Shown here piece after piece: positions 1 to 6,311 of a stretch of 8,827 nucleotides of DNA. The translations under genes and the position numbers were made by a program. The stretch spans positions 1-8,827 of the forward strand of contig RFJX01000201.1 in assembly GCA_003694425.1 (NCBI GenBank). Reading direction: 5' to 3'. How positions within the stretch are numbered: the stretch's first letter is position 1; the number at the start of each line of letters is the position of its first letter. Source of the DNA: Gammaproteobacteria bacterium. GTDB taxonomy: Bacteria > Pseudomonadota > Gammaproteobacteria > J113. The notes under the pieces are model-generated. The model worked only from the letters and a program-made list of their open reading frames with translations. It ran no database searches and was not told where the DNA came from.

Positions 1-419
1 AGTACACTGGGCTGGCCGCCTCGGCGGCGGAGCGCGGGGAGCTGGAGAAGGCCCGGGACTATCTCGATCGCGCACTCGAGCTGGCGCCCGATTCGCCCGA
101 TCTGAAAGTCTACCGGGACAAGCTCGAGGCCGCGCGGCTGGTCGCTGCGGCGGAGACTGCCGCCCGCGGCGGAGAGACCGCCAGGGCAGCCGAACTGCTG
201 CGACAGGCCCACCGGCTCGACCCGGCCAACCGCGAGATCGCCGCCTGGCAGAGACGCCTGGAGGCCCGCAGCCTGCTGGCCCGGGCCCAGGAGGCCGCCA
301 GCCGGCTGCAGTTCCGGGAAGCGGCCCGCCTGCTCCGCAAGGCCCACAAGCTGGCACCCGACGACGACGCCATCAGGGCCTTCGAAAAGCTCCTCAAGAA
401 GCAATTGAAGTCGCGCTGA
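1..419 (+). CDS. TPR-repeat protein, 3' end only
   Basis: This is an open frame entering from the left edge and ending at TGA 417-419, with about 138 residues visible. The sequence is alpha-helical and rich in Ala, Leu, Arg and Glu. It shows at least three degenerate 34-residue-type units, each with a hydrophobic helix pair and a closing 'A..LAPD' or 'LDP.N' turn: ALELAPDSPDL, AHRLDPANREI and AHKLAPDDDAI. This is the typical look of TPR scaffolds that mediate protein-protein contacts. The C-terminus is lysine-rich (FEKLLKKQLKSR). No catalytic motif or membrane segment is visible. The N-terminal part lies outside the window, so the specific role, including any fused J, kinase or secretion domain, cannot be judged. 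A diverged second copy of its last 35 or so codons lies near 3206-3316. The fold assignment is secure; the function is unknown. Confidence 0.8.
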   Translation, partial: YTGLAASAAERGELEKARDYLDRALELAPDSPDLKVYRDKLEAARLVAAAETAARGGETARAAELLRQAHRLDPANREIAAWQRRLEARSLLARAQEAASRLQFREAARLLRKAHKLAPDDDAIRAFEKLLKKQLKSR

Positions 420-539
420 GGCGCGTAACCCGGATGCGCAAGCTTCCGTGTCGGGCACACAGTTCAACTGCAGGAGACCGAAGCCCGTTGCAGGACACCA
501 CCCTGGCCGGGGCGCGCACCGGGGGATCGGGCCCGGGCC

Positions 540-1178
540 TCACATCCCGGCGGCGGATCCCTCCAGCAACTCGAGTGCCCGCTCCCTGACCGCGGGATCG
601 GACCCGGCATACGGGAATGGAGGTGCGGGGTCGTATTCGATACCGACCTGAATGGCCTGGGCGGTGGCGGTATCCGCCACTTCGGCGCAGAGCGCCAGGG
701 CCATGTCGATCCCGGCAGAAACCCCGGCGGCCGTGAACACCTTCCCCGTTCTGGTGATGCGCTCGCCGGTACAGGCAAGACCCCTGGCGGCTATCGCCTC
801 CGCCGCCGCCCAGTGTGAGGAGACCCCACCCTTCGCGATGATTCCGGCCTCGATCAGGATCAGCGCACCCGTGCAGACGGAAGCGGTCCAGACCGAATGG
901 TCGTGCTGCCGCTGCAGCCACGACTGGATGCCGGGGTCCAGCGCGACCGGCATCACCATTTCCGGTGGCCCTCCCGGCACCAGCACGATCTCCGCCTGGC
1001 CGGCGGATGCGAGATCACACGTGGGCAGGAAGTTGACGAATCCGGTATCCGACCGGATGGGCCCTCCATCGGACGCCACGAACTGGATACGGCTCCCCGG
1101 CAACCTGCTCAGCACCTCATAGGGACCAATCGCGTCCAGCATGGTCATGCCGGGATACGCCAGAATGTTGATCAACAT
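540..1178 (-). CDS. DJ-1/PfpI family protein, isonitrile hydratase-like
   Basis: A 212-residue single-domain protein of the DJ-1/PfpI (class I glutamine amidotransferase-like) superfamily. The N-terminus 'ILAYPGMTMLDAIGPYEVL' and the nucleophile elbow 'SVCTGALIL' are clear. Asp15, Cys102 and Thr103 occupy the places of the Asp/Cys/Thr set known in Pseudomonas isonitrile hydratase (InhA), which turns isonitriles into N-formamides. That substrate is only a family-level guess, since the same subgroup includes many uncharacterised stress proteins. The length fits a stand-alone enzyme with no AraC domain, unlike the GlxA protein at 6399. I chose the ATG at 1178 because AGAGGA lies about 9 nt upstream and the family homology begins there; a 16-codon upstream extension has no homology. 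It is downstream of the ferritin-like gene, with a 117-bp gap, and may be cotranscribed with it. It converges on the TPR gene across 120 bp with no convincing terminator. Confidence 0.88.
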   Translation of the reverse strand: MLINILAYPGMTMLDAIGPYEVLSRLPGSRIQFVASDGGPIRSDTGFVNFLPTCDLASAGQAEIVLVPGGPPEMVMPVALDPGIQSWLQRQHDHSVWTASVCTGALILIEAGIIAKGGVSSHWAAAEAIAARGLACTGERITRTGKVFTAAGVSAGIDMALALCAEVADTATAQAIQVGIEYDPAPPFPYAGSDPAVRERALELLEGSAAGM

Positions 1179-1295
1179 GGAACGATCCTCTTCCAGGGGG
1201 CTGAATGCACGGGCCCGATTGCCCACATGCAGGGCCTTGGGGCAGGCATCACGCGTGGCATTTGCAGCCGGCCACCAAGCCCCGCGGGGGACTAT

Positions 1296-1583
1296 TCACT
1301 CGTGTGCAATCGGCTTTTCAGTGAACAGGTAATCCTTCAGCTCCCCGTCAAAGGCCGGATCCTTGCGCCGAATCCATTCCAGCACCATGGCGGCATGTTC
1401 CTTTTCCTCGTCACGATTGTGCGCGAGTATCGCCTTGAGTTCCTCATCCCTGCAGGCATCGACCCGCTGGTTGTACCAGTCCACCGCCTCGAGTTCCTCC
1501 ATCAGCGACACGATAGCCCGGTGCATGTCCCTGGTCTCGTCCGAAAGCTCGCTGATCGGCTCATGGTATCCCTCATTCGACAT
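1296..1583 (-). CDS. Encapsulated-ferritin-like protein lacking a targeting tail
   Basis: A 95-residue protein that closely matches the core of encapsulated ferritins (EncFtn, as in Rhodospirillum rubrum): 'RAIVSLMEELEAVDWYNQRV' followed by 'ILAHNRDEEKEHAAMVLEW'. EncFtn oxidises Fe(II) at a dinuclear centre formed only when two subunits pair. The known ligands Glu32, Glu62 and His65 of the R. rubrum protein correspond here to Glu30, Glu60 and His63, and the Trp-Tyr pair beside the metal site is kept (Trp36, Tyr37). Ferroxidase activity is therefore plausible. The protein stops shortly after 'DYLFTEKP', where encapsulin-loaded relatives continue into a flexible linker ending in a cargo-loading peptide of the type LGIGSL. 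No such peptide appears in any frame of the following 100 bp, and no encapsulin shell gene is visible. The ATG at 1583 has a strong GGAGGA site 7 nt upstream. It lies 148 bp downstream of ynfA on the same strand. Confidence 0.9.
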   Translation of the reverse strand: MSNEGYHEPISELSDETRDMHRAIVSLMEELEAVDWYNQRVDACRDEELKAILAHNRDEEKEHAAMVLEWIRRKDPAFDGELKDYLFTEKPIAHE

Positions 1584-1601
1584 TTCCGATTCCTCCAGAT
1601 G

Positions 1602-1620
1602 TGTTGGTCATCGGTCAACA
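1602..1620. promoter_or_regulatory. Imperfect inverted repeat upstream of the ferritin-like gene
   Basis: TGTTG at 1602-1606 and CAACA at 1616-1620 form 5-bp arms around 9 bp, located 19-37 nt upstream of the ferritin-like start codon and just beyond its ribosome binding site. The position suits an operator or a hairpin in the leader, but the arms are short and the match could be chance. It does not resemble a Fur box. Confidence 0.2.
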
Positions 1621-1632
1621 GGCAACAGGATG

Positions 1633-1734
1633 TCACAACCATATGGTCTCACGGGTTCTCCATGGCTGCCATAAAAGACATACGAGAACAGCGAGAATCT
1701 GCGATCTGGTGTGCGCAAACCGATATTCGCTCAT
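1633..1734 (-). CDS. Possible small ORF coupled to ynfA
   Basis: A 33-residue ORF whose ATG (1734-1732) overlaps the TGA stop of ynfA in the classic ATGA arrangement. AGGAG lies about 5 nt upstream, a better ribosome site than that of ynfA itself. The peptide has a basic start ([11 protein letters not shown]), a short hydrophobic stretch ([10 protein letters not shown]) and a Trp/Arg tail ([11 protein letters not shown]). This composition could suit a small membrane-associated peptide. I know of no family for it. The overlap and ribosome site argue for translation, while the shortness and lack of homology argue against. It fills most of the gap between ynfA and the ferritin-like gene. Confidence 0.3.
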   Translation of the reverse strand: MSEYRFAHTRSQILAVLVCLLWQPWRTRETIWL

Positions 1735-2063
1735 GAGTCTCCTGGCGCGAACATGATGATCGACATGCCTGCAAGCGCCACCGCTGAGCCGGCGAGATCC
1801 CACACAGTCGGCTTTATGCCATCTACCACCCAGAGCCAGAGGATGGCCACAAAGATATAGACACCACCATAGGCAGCATAGACACGACCTGCCGCTGTGG
1901 GATGCAGGGACAGGAGCCACGCGAAGGCCGCCAGGCTCATCCCTGCGGGAACGAGCAGCCACGCACTTCTCCCCTGCGTCAGCCACAGGTAGGGAAGGTA
2001 GCACCCGACTATCTCGGCGACTGCCGTTACCAGGAAGAGAAAGATGGTCTTTATTTCAAACAT
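1731..2063 (-). CDS. ynfA: YnfA/UPF0060 family small membrane protein
   Basis: A 110-residue integral membrane protein with four hydrophobic helices, the usual size and layout of the UPF0060/YnfA family. Diagnostic stretches are '[17 protein letters not shown]', '[19 protein letters not shown]' and '[11 protein letters not shown]'. YnfA proteins resemble small multidrug resistance transporters and have been linked to drug efflux in Shigella; the substrate here is unknown. I chose the ATG at 2063 because family homology starts at MFEIKTIF. The 27-codon upstream extension of the frame does not look like protein. The ribosome site is weak. The stop overlaps the start of a possible 33-residue ORF. 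Upstream, at 2071-2106, lies a diverged copy of a RAYT-associated repeat carrying an FNR-like palindrome, which could serve as or replace part of this gene's promoter. Confidence 0.9.
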   Translation of the reverse strand: MFEIKTIFLFLVTAVAEIVGCYLPYLWLTQGRSAWLLVPAGMSLAAFAWLLSLHPTAAGRVYAAYGGVYIFVAILWLWVVDGIKPTVWDLAGSAVALAGMSIIMFAPGDS

Positions 2064-2070
2064 TTCGGCA

Positions 2071-2106
2071 GATTGAGGAGAGATTTGTCTGACGTGTATC
2101 AAAGAG
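2071..2106. repeat. Diverged copy of the 7482-7517 repeat, with FNR-like palindrome
   Basis: Aligned without gaps to 7482-7517, this stretch matches at about 30 of 36 positions; the best part is AGATTTGT.TGACGT.TATC. Within it, 2089-2102 reads TTGAT-ACAC-GTCAG on the minus strand, 8 of 10 to the FNR/ANR/DNR consensus TTGAT-N4-ATCAA. It begins 8 bp upstream of the ynfA start codon, and the palindrome is centred about 32 bp upstream. It may be a mobile-element end, a regulatory site, or both. Confidence 0.5.
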
Positions 2107-2310
2107 CCCGGATATCCCGTCGAATGCAGAGGACCTTCTTCCACCCCTCGCAGAGATCACCACTTTGGAGATTGTACCGGATGGGCTACGCTACTTCCCT
2201 TCATCATGTTGGTTACAGGGCATACACGGGAGATACGTTTTGTCCCCTCTACGCCGCCTGATCTCTCCCGGGATATTCCCGCCTGGATCGCCCGTACGGA
2301 CCGCAAGCCG

Positions 2311-3042
2311 ATGAACGACACAGACGTTGGTCCGTCGGGCCAACCCGGACAGGGATCTCTCGGGGAAGATTCCGGATCCCGGTGCAATGGCCGGGCGGAC
2401 ACGGCAAGATATGTCGCTCTCCTGCTGATTGCCGACATCGCCGTCGTGACCACCGCCTTTGTGGGTCGGCACTATGCCGGCGAATACGCAAGGATCCTCT
2501 TCTGGCCGGCATACTATCTCCACCTGCCGATTGCCATCGGCATCGGGCTGCTGCTCGGCAAGATCCGTCGGAACAAATGGATACTCGGCATCTACTGGCT
2601 TTCCACGGCCCTGGTCGCTGTTCCGGTCCTCCTGTCACTCCTGCATATGCGCTATCCATCCGCTCTCTACCCACTGCTCGGGCTGCTCTTCCCGTTCGGC
2701 CTGTACAAAACGGCTACCGCTGTGCAGTGGCTGCTGGTCATCGCAATCCTTTGCGCTCCGACAGGTCAGGGACGATGGCCATTGCATGCAGCAAGGCTGC
2801 TGGCACTGTGCGGGGCCGGCCTGGCACTGTTCAATCTTGGTTTCGTCAAGGAGGACTTCGGCGACCTGGCCGCCCTGTTCATCAACCTCGGCGCAACACC
2901 AGTCCTGCTCCTGCTGCCGGCACTGGCACGCATCACGTCAGGTGGGGAAATCAGGCAAAGGGTAGCCACAATGCAATACCTCACCTACGGCCTCGTCGCC
3001 CTGGCCTGGGTCCTGTACGCAGCAAGGACCTATCCATGGTGA
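2311..3042 (+). CDS. Multi-pass membrane protein of unknown function
   Basis: A 243-residue protein (from the ATG at 2311) with a polar Gly/Ser-rich N-terminus of about 30 residues and then seven or eight hydrophobic helices. Examples are 'YVALLLIADIAVVTTAFV', 'LPIAIGIGLLLGKI', 'WLSTALVAVPVLLSLL', 'WLLVIAILCAP' and 'LLALCGAGLALFNLGFV'; the last helix ends almost at the C-terminus (WVLYAARTYPW). It is expected in the inner membrane. I do not recognise a family, and no transport or catalytic motif stands out. The start is uncertain: the frame is open back to 2206, neither start has a good ribosome site, and the extra 35 residues look non-conserved. It is divergent from ynfA, and an open chimeric frame begins 7-13 bp after its stop. 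Confidence 0.7.
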   Translation: MNDTDVGPSGQPGQGSLGEDSGSRCNGRADTARYVALLLIADIAVVTTAFVGRHYAGEYARILFWPAYYLHLPIAIGIGLLLGKIRRNKWILGIYWLSTALVAVPVLLSLLHMRYPSALYPLLGLLFPFGLYKTATAVQWLLVIAILCAPTGQGRWPLHAARLLALCGAGLALFNLGFVKEDFGDLAALFINLGATPVLLLLPALARITSGGEIRQRVATMQYLTYGLVALAWVLYAARTYPW

Positions 3043-3105
3043 TCCTGGATTGGAGATGGATTTGCTTACCCAGTCACCGTTGGTCAGAAAACGGGCGGCA
3101 GCGAA

Positions 3106-3207
3106 ATCACACTGGCTGCCACCGGCTGGGATGCCCTCTCCGACGTTGCCCTATCCGATGGCCGATGATCTGCCCGACCACCTCCACGAAACGGCCGTTT
3201 CCTGTCA
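3106..3207 (-). pseudogene. RAYT C-terminal remnant, copy 1
   Basis: Aligned without gaps to 8273-8374, the 3' end of the RAYT at the right edge, this stretch matches at about 87 of 102 positions. On the minus strand it still encodes LTGNGRF, then VEVVGQIIGHRIGQRRRGHP and a stop (TGA at 3108-3106). This is the characteristic basic RAYT tail. Nothing of the catalytic HUH or tyrosine region is present. At its 5' end it is joined directly to TPR-like sequence at about 3206. Confidence 0.85.
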
Positions 3208-3316
3208 AGCGGCCTGGCTCCTGCGCCAGGCGCACAGGCTCTCACCCGATGATGACGCCATCCGGGGATTCGAGAAGCAACTGAAGAAGCATCTCGAGCG
3301 GTTGCGCAAGCAATGA
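3206..3316 (+). pseudogene. Second, truncated copy of the TPR gene tail
   Basis: Encodes AAWLLRQAHRLSPDDDAIRG followed by a lysine-rich end and TGA at 3314-3316. It parallels the end of the TPR gene at positions 319-419 (AARLLRKAHKLAPDDDAIRA and onward); the DNA match is roughly three quarters. The rest of the paralogue is missing, replaced upstream by the antisense RAYT fragment. The frame happens to stay open through that fragment back to a TTG at 3050 or ATG at 3056, so an 86-88-residue chimeric peptide is possible. A gene remnant is the simpler reading. Confidence 0.75.
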
Positions 3317-3341
3317 GCGGTCGCGCCACCGGCATCCAGCC

Positions 3342-3388
3342 TGCACCGGCAGGCATACCCGGTCAGTGCACCGGCCGGTATGCCCGGT
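3342..3388. terminator. Tandem 25-bp repeat forming a hairpin at the GST stop
   Basis: Two 22-bp units, 3342-3363 and 3367-3388, are offset by 25 bp and match at 19 of 22 positions (TGCACCGGC then GGYATRCCCGGT). GGCATACC at 3352-3359 is the exact reverse complement of GGTATGCC at 3377-3384. The stem extends by CGG/CCG with one bulge, and the GST stop codon sits in the loop. It lies between convergent genes, so a two-way terminator is plausible, but there is no T-run for intrinsic termination. Confidence 0.45.
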
Positions 3389-4109
3389 AGATCGCTTCGA
3401 GCCAGCGCGCGGCCCGCCGCGGCGCCCGCTCCCGCACGAACTCGCGCAGCGGCTCGCCCAGGAAGCGGGATGCAAAGGCGTGTGGCCCGAACAGGGGCGA
3501 GAACAGGGCGCCGGCGGTCAGATCGGCGCGGCTGAAGGCATCCCCGACAAGAAAGTCCCGTCCCGCCAGTGCCTCGTCCAGCCGCTCGAAAACCGCTGCC
3601 AGCGCCTCCTGCGCCCGCGCCGCATTCCCGGCATCGATCCGCAGCCGCTGGCGCATCCCCTCCCGCAGGGCGGGGAAATCTCCGGCCAGCAGCTCGCGTC
3701 CCTCCTCCCCGCTCTCCCGGGAGAGGAAATCGATCGCGCGCGTCTCGTCATCGAGCAGGTGGAAATAGAACCACAGGCGCAGGTTCACGCCCACCGCCTC
3801 ATCCAGCTCCGCCTCCCAGGCCAGCGCCCGGCCTGCCAGTTCCTCATCCGCTGGGGTCAGCGCGGGCGCCGGGATCCGTTGATCCAGATACGTGATGATC
3901 TCGCCAGAACCCTGCACGATGAGGTCACCATCTGCGAGGATCGGCACTGAACTGCCGCTGGCGATGGCCAGTGTCGTCTCCCGATGCCGCCCGGGCAACA
4001 GGTTGCGCACGCGGTAGTCCGCCCGCTTGAGGTCCAGCGCCCAGCGGGCCTTCTCGCAGTAGTGGGAAAAGGGGAACTGGTAGAGACGCAGCCGTGCCGT
4101 TCCGCGCAT
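3363..4109 (-). CDS. Glutathione S-transferase-like protein
   Basis: A 248-residue soluble protein with the two-domain GST layout. The N-terminal thioredoxin-like domain (about residues 6-78) opens 'LRLYQFPFSHYCEKARWALD', carries the cis-proline motif SVPIL (Pro56) and ends 'GSGEIITYLD', where the family's glutathione-binding Glu-Ser is replaced by Ser-Gly-Glu. The helical C-terminal domain contains 'DFLVGDAFSRADLTAGALFS', the N-capping and hydrophobic staple region typical of GSTs. It may conjugate or reduce electrophiles with glutathione; the substrate cannot be told. The ATG at 4109 is preferred; the preceding GTG (4112) is an alternative, and neither has a clear ribosome site. A small hairpin lies immediately upstream. 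The gene follows the diguanylate cyclase on the same strand with a 76-bp gap, so cotranscription is possible. It converges on the TPR remnant. Confidence 0.87.
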   Translation of the reverse strand: MRGTARLRLYQFPFSHYCEKARWALDLKRADYRVRNLLPGRHRETTLAIASGSSVPILADGDLIVQGSGEIITYLDQRIPAPALTPADEELAGRALAWEAELDEAVGVNLRLWFYFHLLDDETRAIDFLSRESGEEGRELLAGDFPALREGMRQRLRIDAGNAARAQEALAAVFERLDEALAGRDFLVGDAFSRADLTAGALFSPLFGPHAFASRFLGEPLREFVRERAPRRAARWLEAIYRAYRPVH

Positions 4110-4116
4110 CACCGGG

Positions 4117-4130
4117 AACCGTTACCGGTT
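4117..4130. promoter_or_regulatory. Small hairpin just upstream of the GST start
   Basis: AACCG-TTAC-CGGTT is a perfect 5-bp stem with a 4-base loop, ending 8 bp before the GST ATG. It occupies the place where a ribosome binding site would be expected and is not visible. It could affect initiation, or be fortuitous. Confidence 0.25.
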
Positions 4131-4185
4131 GTGCTCAAAGCCATGGCCACCGGGAGGGGCGGGACTCCAGGCGCAGCGTCCCTGC

Positions 4186-5214
4186 TCATTCGGCCCTCTC
4201 GCCGGCGCTGCCTGTTCCGGTGGCAGTGACGCAGGTCACATCAGCAGATTCCTGCCCGGATCCGGATCGCTTGTGCTGGTACATCAGGGCATCCGCTTCC
4301 CTTACCAGCGCCTCGATGGAATCGTGCCTGCCGGGATCGAACTCGACCAGGCCATAGGAAAATGAGGGTTCCCCCCGACCGGCTTCTTTCCCATCGGCAC
4401 CGCCCGTCACGGTGCGTAGCCTGTCGAGGGCCTCCTGCGCGACGGGCCTGGTCGCATCGACGAACAGGATGACGAATTCGTCGCCACCCAGACGTGCATA
4501 GATATCCGATTCGCGGCAGGTCGCAGCCAGCCTGTCGGCGAAGGCGGCCAGCACCCGGTCACCCTCCTCGTGACCCAGCGTGTCATTGATCTGCTTGAAC
4601 GCGTCCAGATCGATATAGGCCAGGGTTGCGCAGAGCCGCCTGCGTCTGCACAGACTCAAGGTGTGCTGCCCCAACAGCATGAATCCCCTGCGATTGCTGA
4701 TGCCGGTGAGTTCGTCCAGGGTCGCCAGCTGAATCGCGGCGAGTTCCCGTTCCGCCATCGAGGCCAGATCCTTGAGGGTCTCGATATCCTCACCGCTCAG
4801 CTCCCTCGGCTTCGTGTCGATGATGCAGAGCGTCCCCAGCCGGCTGCCGTCAGGATGCCTCAGCGGGCAACCGGCATAGAATCGGATCCCGGGTTCGCCG
4901 ACCACGAGCGGGTTGTCGGCGAAGCGCTCGTCCGCGGTGGCATCCGGTATGATGAAGACCTCCTCTCCGAGGATTGCATGGCCGCAGAAGGAGATCTCGC
5001 GCGGCGTCTCCCTGACCTCCAGGCCTAGATTCGACTTGAACCACTGTCGATTTTCGTCGATGAGACTGACCAGGGCGATCGGCACATCGAACAGGCGCCT
5101 TGCAATCCGCGTCAGCCGATCGAAGCGTTCCTCGGGAGGGGTGTCCAGGATATTGAGTGAGTGGAGCGCCCTCAGGCGTTCGGTCTCATCCCGGGGGAAT
5201 TCGGGTGGTTTCAT
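4186..5214 (-). CDS. GAF-GGDEF diguanylate cyclase
   Basis: A 342-residue cytosolic signalling enzyme that should make cyclic di-GMP from two GTP. Residues about 25-162 form a GAF sensor, with the typical opening 'LNILDTPPEERFDRLTRIAR', 'CGHAIL' at 77-82 and 'GSRLGTLCIID'. Residues about 165-318 form the GGDEF domain, with DELTGISNRRGF (167-178), metal-binding Asp202 in 'IDLDAFKQIND' and an intact GGDEF active site at 243-247. The RESD inhibitory site (234-237) lies five residues before it, so product feedback is expected. No membrane segment is visible, so the signal is probably an intracellular small molecule or redox state. The ATG at 5214 has AAGGA close upstream and matches the usual start of this architecture. 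The tail beyond residue 318 is low-complexity Ser/Thr/Gly. It is separated from the upstream SDR by 273 bp and probably has its own promoter. Confidence 0.95.
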   Translation of the reverse strand: MKPPEFPRDETERLRALHSLNILDTPPEERFDRLTRIARRLFDVPIALVSLIDENRQWFKSNLGLEVRETPREISFCGHAILGEEVFIIPDATADERFADNPLVVGEPGIRFYAGCPLRHPDGSRLGTLCIIDTKPRELSGEDIETLKDLASMAERELAAIQLATLDELTGISNRRGFMLLGQHTLSLCRRRRLCATLAYIDLDAFKQINDTLGHEEGDRVLAAFADRLAATCRESDIYARLGGDEFVILFVDATRPVAQEALDRLRTVTGGADGKEAGRGEPSFSYGLVEFDPGRHDSIEALVREADALMYQHKRSGSGQESADVTCVTATGTGSAGERAE

Positions 5215-5487
5215 CTTCCTTGTGTCCTGCGCTGGTCATCACCACGCGCGCGATCTGCGACCTGGCGGGAGGCCTGGCTCAGGTGGGCCAGTCCAGCCTG
5301 TCGGGTAATACATCACACATATGCCGGCCACGTCCAGTCCGTAACCGGCGCAGGCTGCATGGAGGATATCGGATCAGGTCGAAGCCCGGGGTTCTGCCGC
5401 CGGACCGGCCTGAGCGGTAGCGGAGGTCAGGGACCCTTGCCAGGGTATTTCATGGAGGGAGGGTGGCCTGCATTCCGGCCCCGGTTC
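5215..5487. other. Intergenic spacer between SDR and diguanylate cyclase
   Basis: This 273-bp spacer presumably holds the end of the SDR transcript and the start of the diguanylate cyclase transcript. I see a small inverted repeat (ACCCT-TGCC-AGGGT) near 5428-5441 without a T-run, and no convincing -35/-10 pair. The frames open across it look non-coding. Confidence 0.5.
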
Positions 5488-6282
5488 TCACAGGCCGTAC
5501 CGCGGCGCCGGGCTGGCATTGCCGAACTTCTTCGACAGTTCACGCCGATCCGCTTCCCAGCGGTCCCATGCTTCGCCTTCGTGCAGGCCGGGGATGGTGA
5601 CGAGTTCACCACTGTCAAGACCCGCCAGTGCCGCATCGACGGCGTCCTCGGCCGACATCGTGATGGCCGATGTCTTCTGCGCGGGATAGCCGGCCACATC
5701 CCAGAATTCCGTTGCCGTGGCCCCGGGGAGTACGGTTTGCACACGCACGCCCTTGTCTGCGAGGTCCTTCTGCAGGGAATGGCCGAAACTCAGGACATAG
5801 GATTTCGACGCGCTGTACACGCCGTTCAGCATCTCGGCCGCGATCCCGACGACCGATGAGATATTGATGATCGTGCCGCGGCCACGGGCAACAAATGCGG
5901 GCGCGGCGGCGTAGCACAGCCGTGTGAGCGCCCTGATGTTCAGGTCGATCATGGCGTCGACCTTGTCGATGTCCTCCTGCAGGATCGAGGCGACCGAGCC
6001 GATGCCGGCATTGTTGACCAGCACGGTGACGGTCTCGTCTTCCCTCAGCACGGCCTCGACCCTGGCCAGGCTGGACCGGTCGGTCAGATCCGCAGGCAGG
6101 ATCCCGGCCTCGCGGCCCGTTTCGCCCCTGATCCGGTCCGCGACGGACTTCAGGCGCTCCTCGTTCCGCGCCACGAGGATCAGGTCATGGCCGCGCCTGG
6201 CGAGACGGTCGGCGTAGACTGCACCGATGCCGGAGGAGGCGCCGGTCACGACCGCGACGCCTCTGGATGATGGATTGTTCAT
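5488..6282 (-). CDS. Classical short-chain dehydrogenase/reductase
   Basis: A 264-residue single-domain Rossmann enzyme of the classical SDR family, of normal length. It shows the cofactor motif TGASSGIG (13-20), 'LVARN' with Arg40 (which favours NADP(H)), Asp65 in 'ADLTD', NNAG (90-93) and the catalytic set Asn115, Ser143, Tyr156 and Lys160 ('YSASK'). 'PGATATEFWD' follows the active site. The substrate cannot be inferred; close relatives are annotated only as general SDR oxidoreductases. The ATG at 6282 has a strong AGGAGGAG site about 8 nt upstream. The gene is divergent from the GlxA-type regulator across 116 bp, the usual arrangement for a regulator and the enzyme it controls. It is likely regulated from that spacer. 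Confidence 0.95.
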   Translation of the reverse strand: MNNPSSRGVAVVTGASSGIGAVYADRLARRGHDLILVARNEERLKSVADRIRGETGREAGILPADLTDRSSLARVEAVLREDETVTVLVNNAGIGSVASILQEDIDKVDAMIDLNIRALTRLCYAAAPAFVARGRGTIINISSVVGIAAEMLNGVYSASKSYVLSFGHSLQKDLADKGVRVQTVLPGATATEFWDVAGYPAQKTSAITMSAEDAVDAALAGLDSGELVTIPGLHEGEAWDRWEADRRELSKKFGNASPAPRYGL

Positions 6283-6311
6283 GGGATGTACTCCTCCTCT
6301 GTAACCATTTC

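Noticed and set aside
469..499. Two TGCAGGA-N-ACC words 20 bp apart between the TPR and DJ-1 genes
   Set aside because: Only 11 bp long and not repeated elsewhere in the window; chance cannot be excluded.
1281..1290. CCCCGCGGGG-like palindrome after the ferritin-like gene
   Set aside because: No loop and no T-run, so it cannot form a useful terminator hairpin.
897..1736. 279-residue plus-strand open frame
   Set aside because: It is the opposite strand of the DJ-1 and ferritin-like genes, which have clear family motifs and ribosome sites; its translation resembles no protein.
2171..2176. TACAAT on the minus strand as a -10 box for ynfA
   Set aside because: No acceptable -35 element at 16-18 bp and more than 100 bp from the start codon.
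3569..3895. Pro/Arg-rich plus-strand frame inside the GST gene
   Set aside because: Low-complexity translation typical of an out-of-frame reading of GC-rich coding DNA.
5161..5859. 232-residue plus-strand open frame over the spacer and the SDR 3' end
   Set aside because: It overlaps well-supported minus-strand genes and has no recognisable domain.
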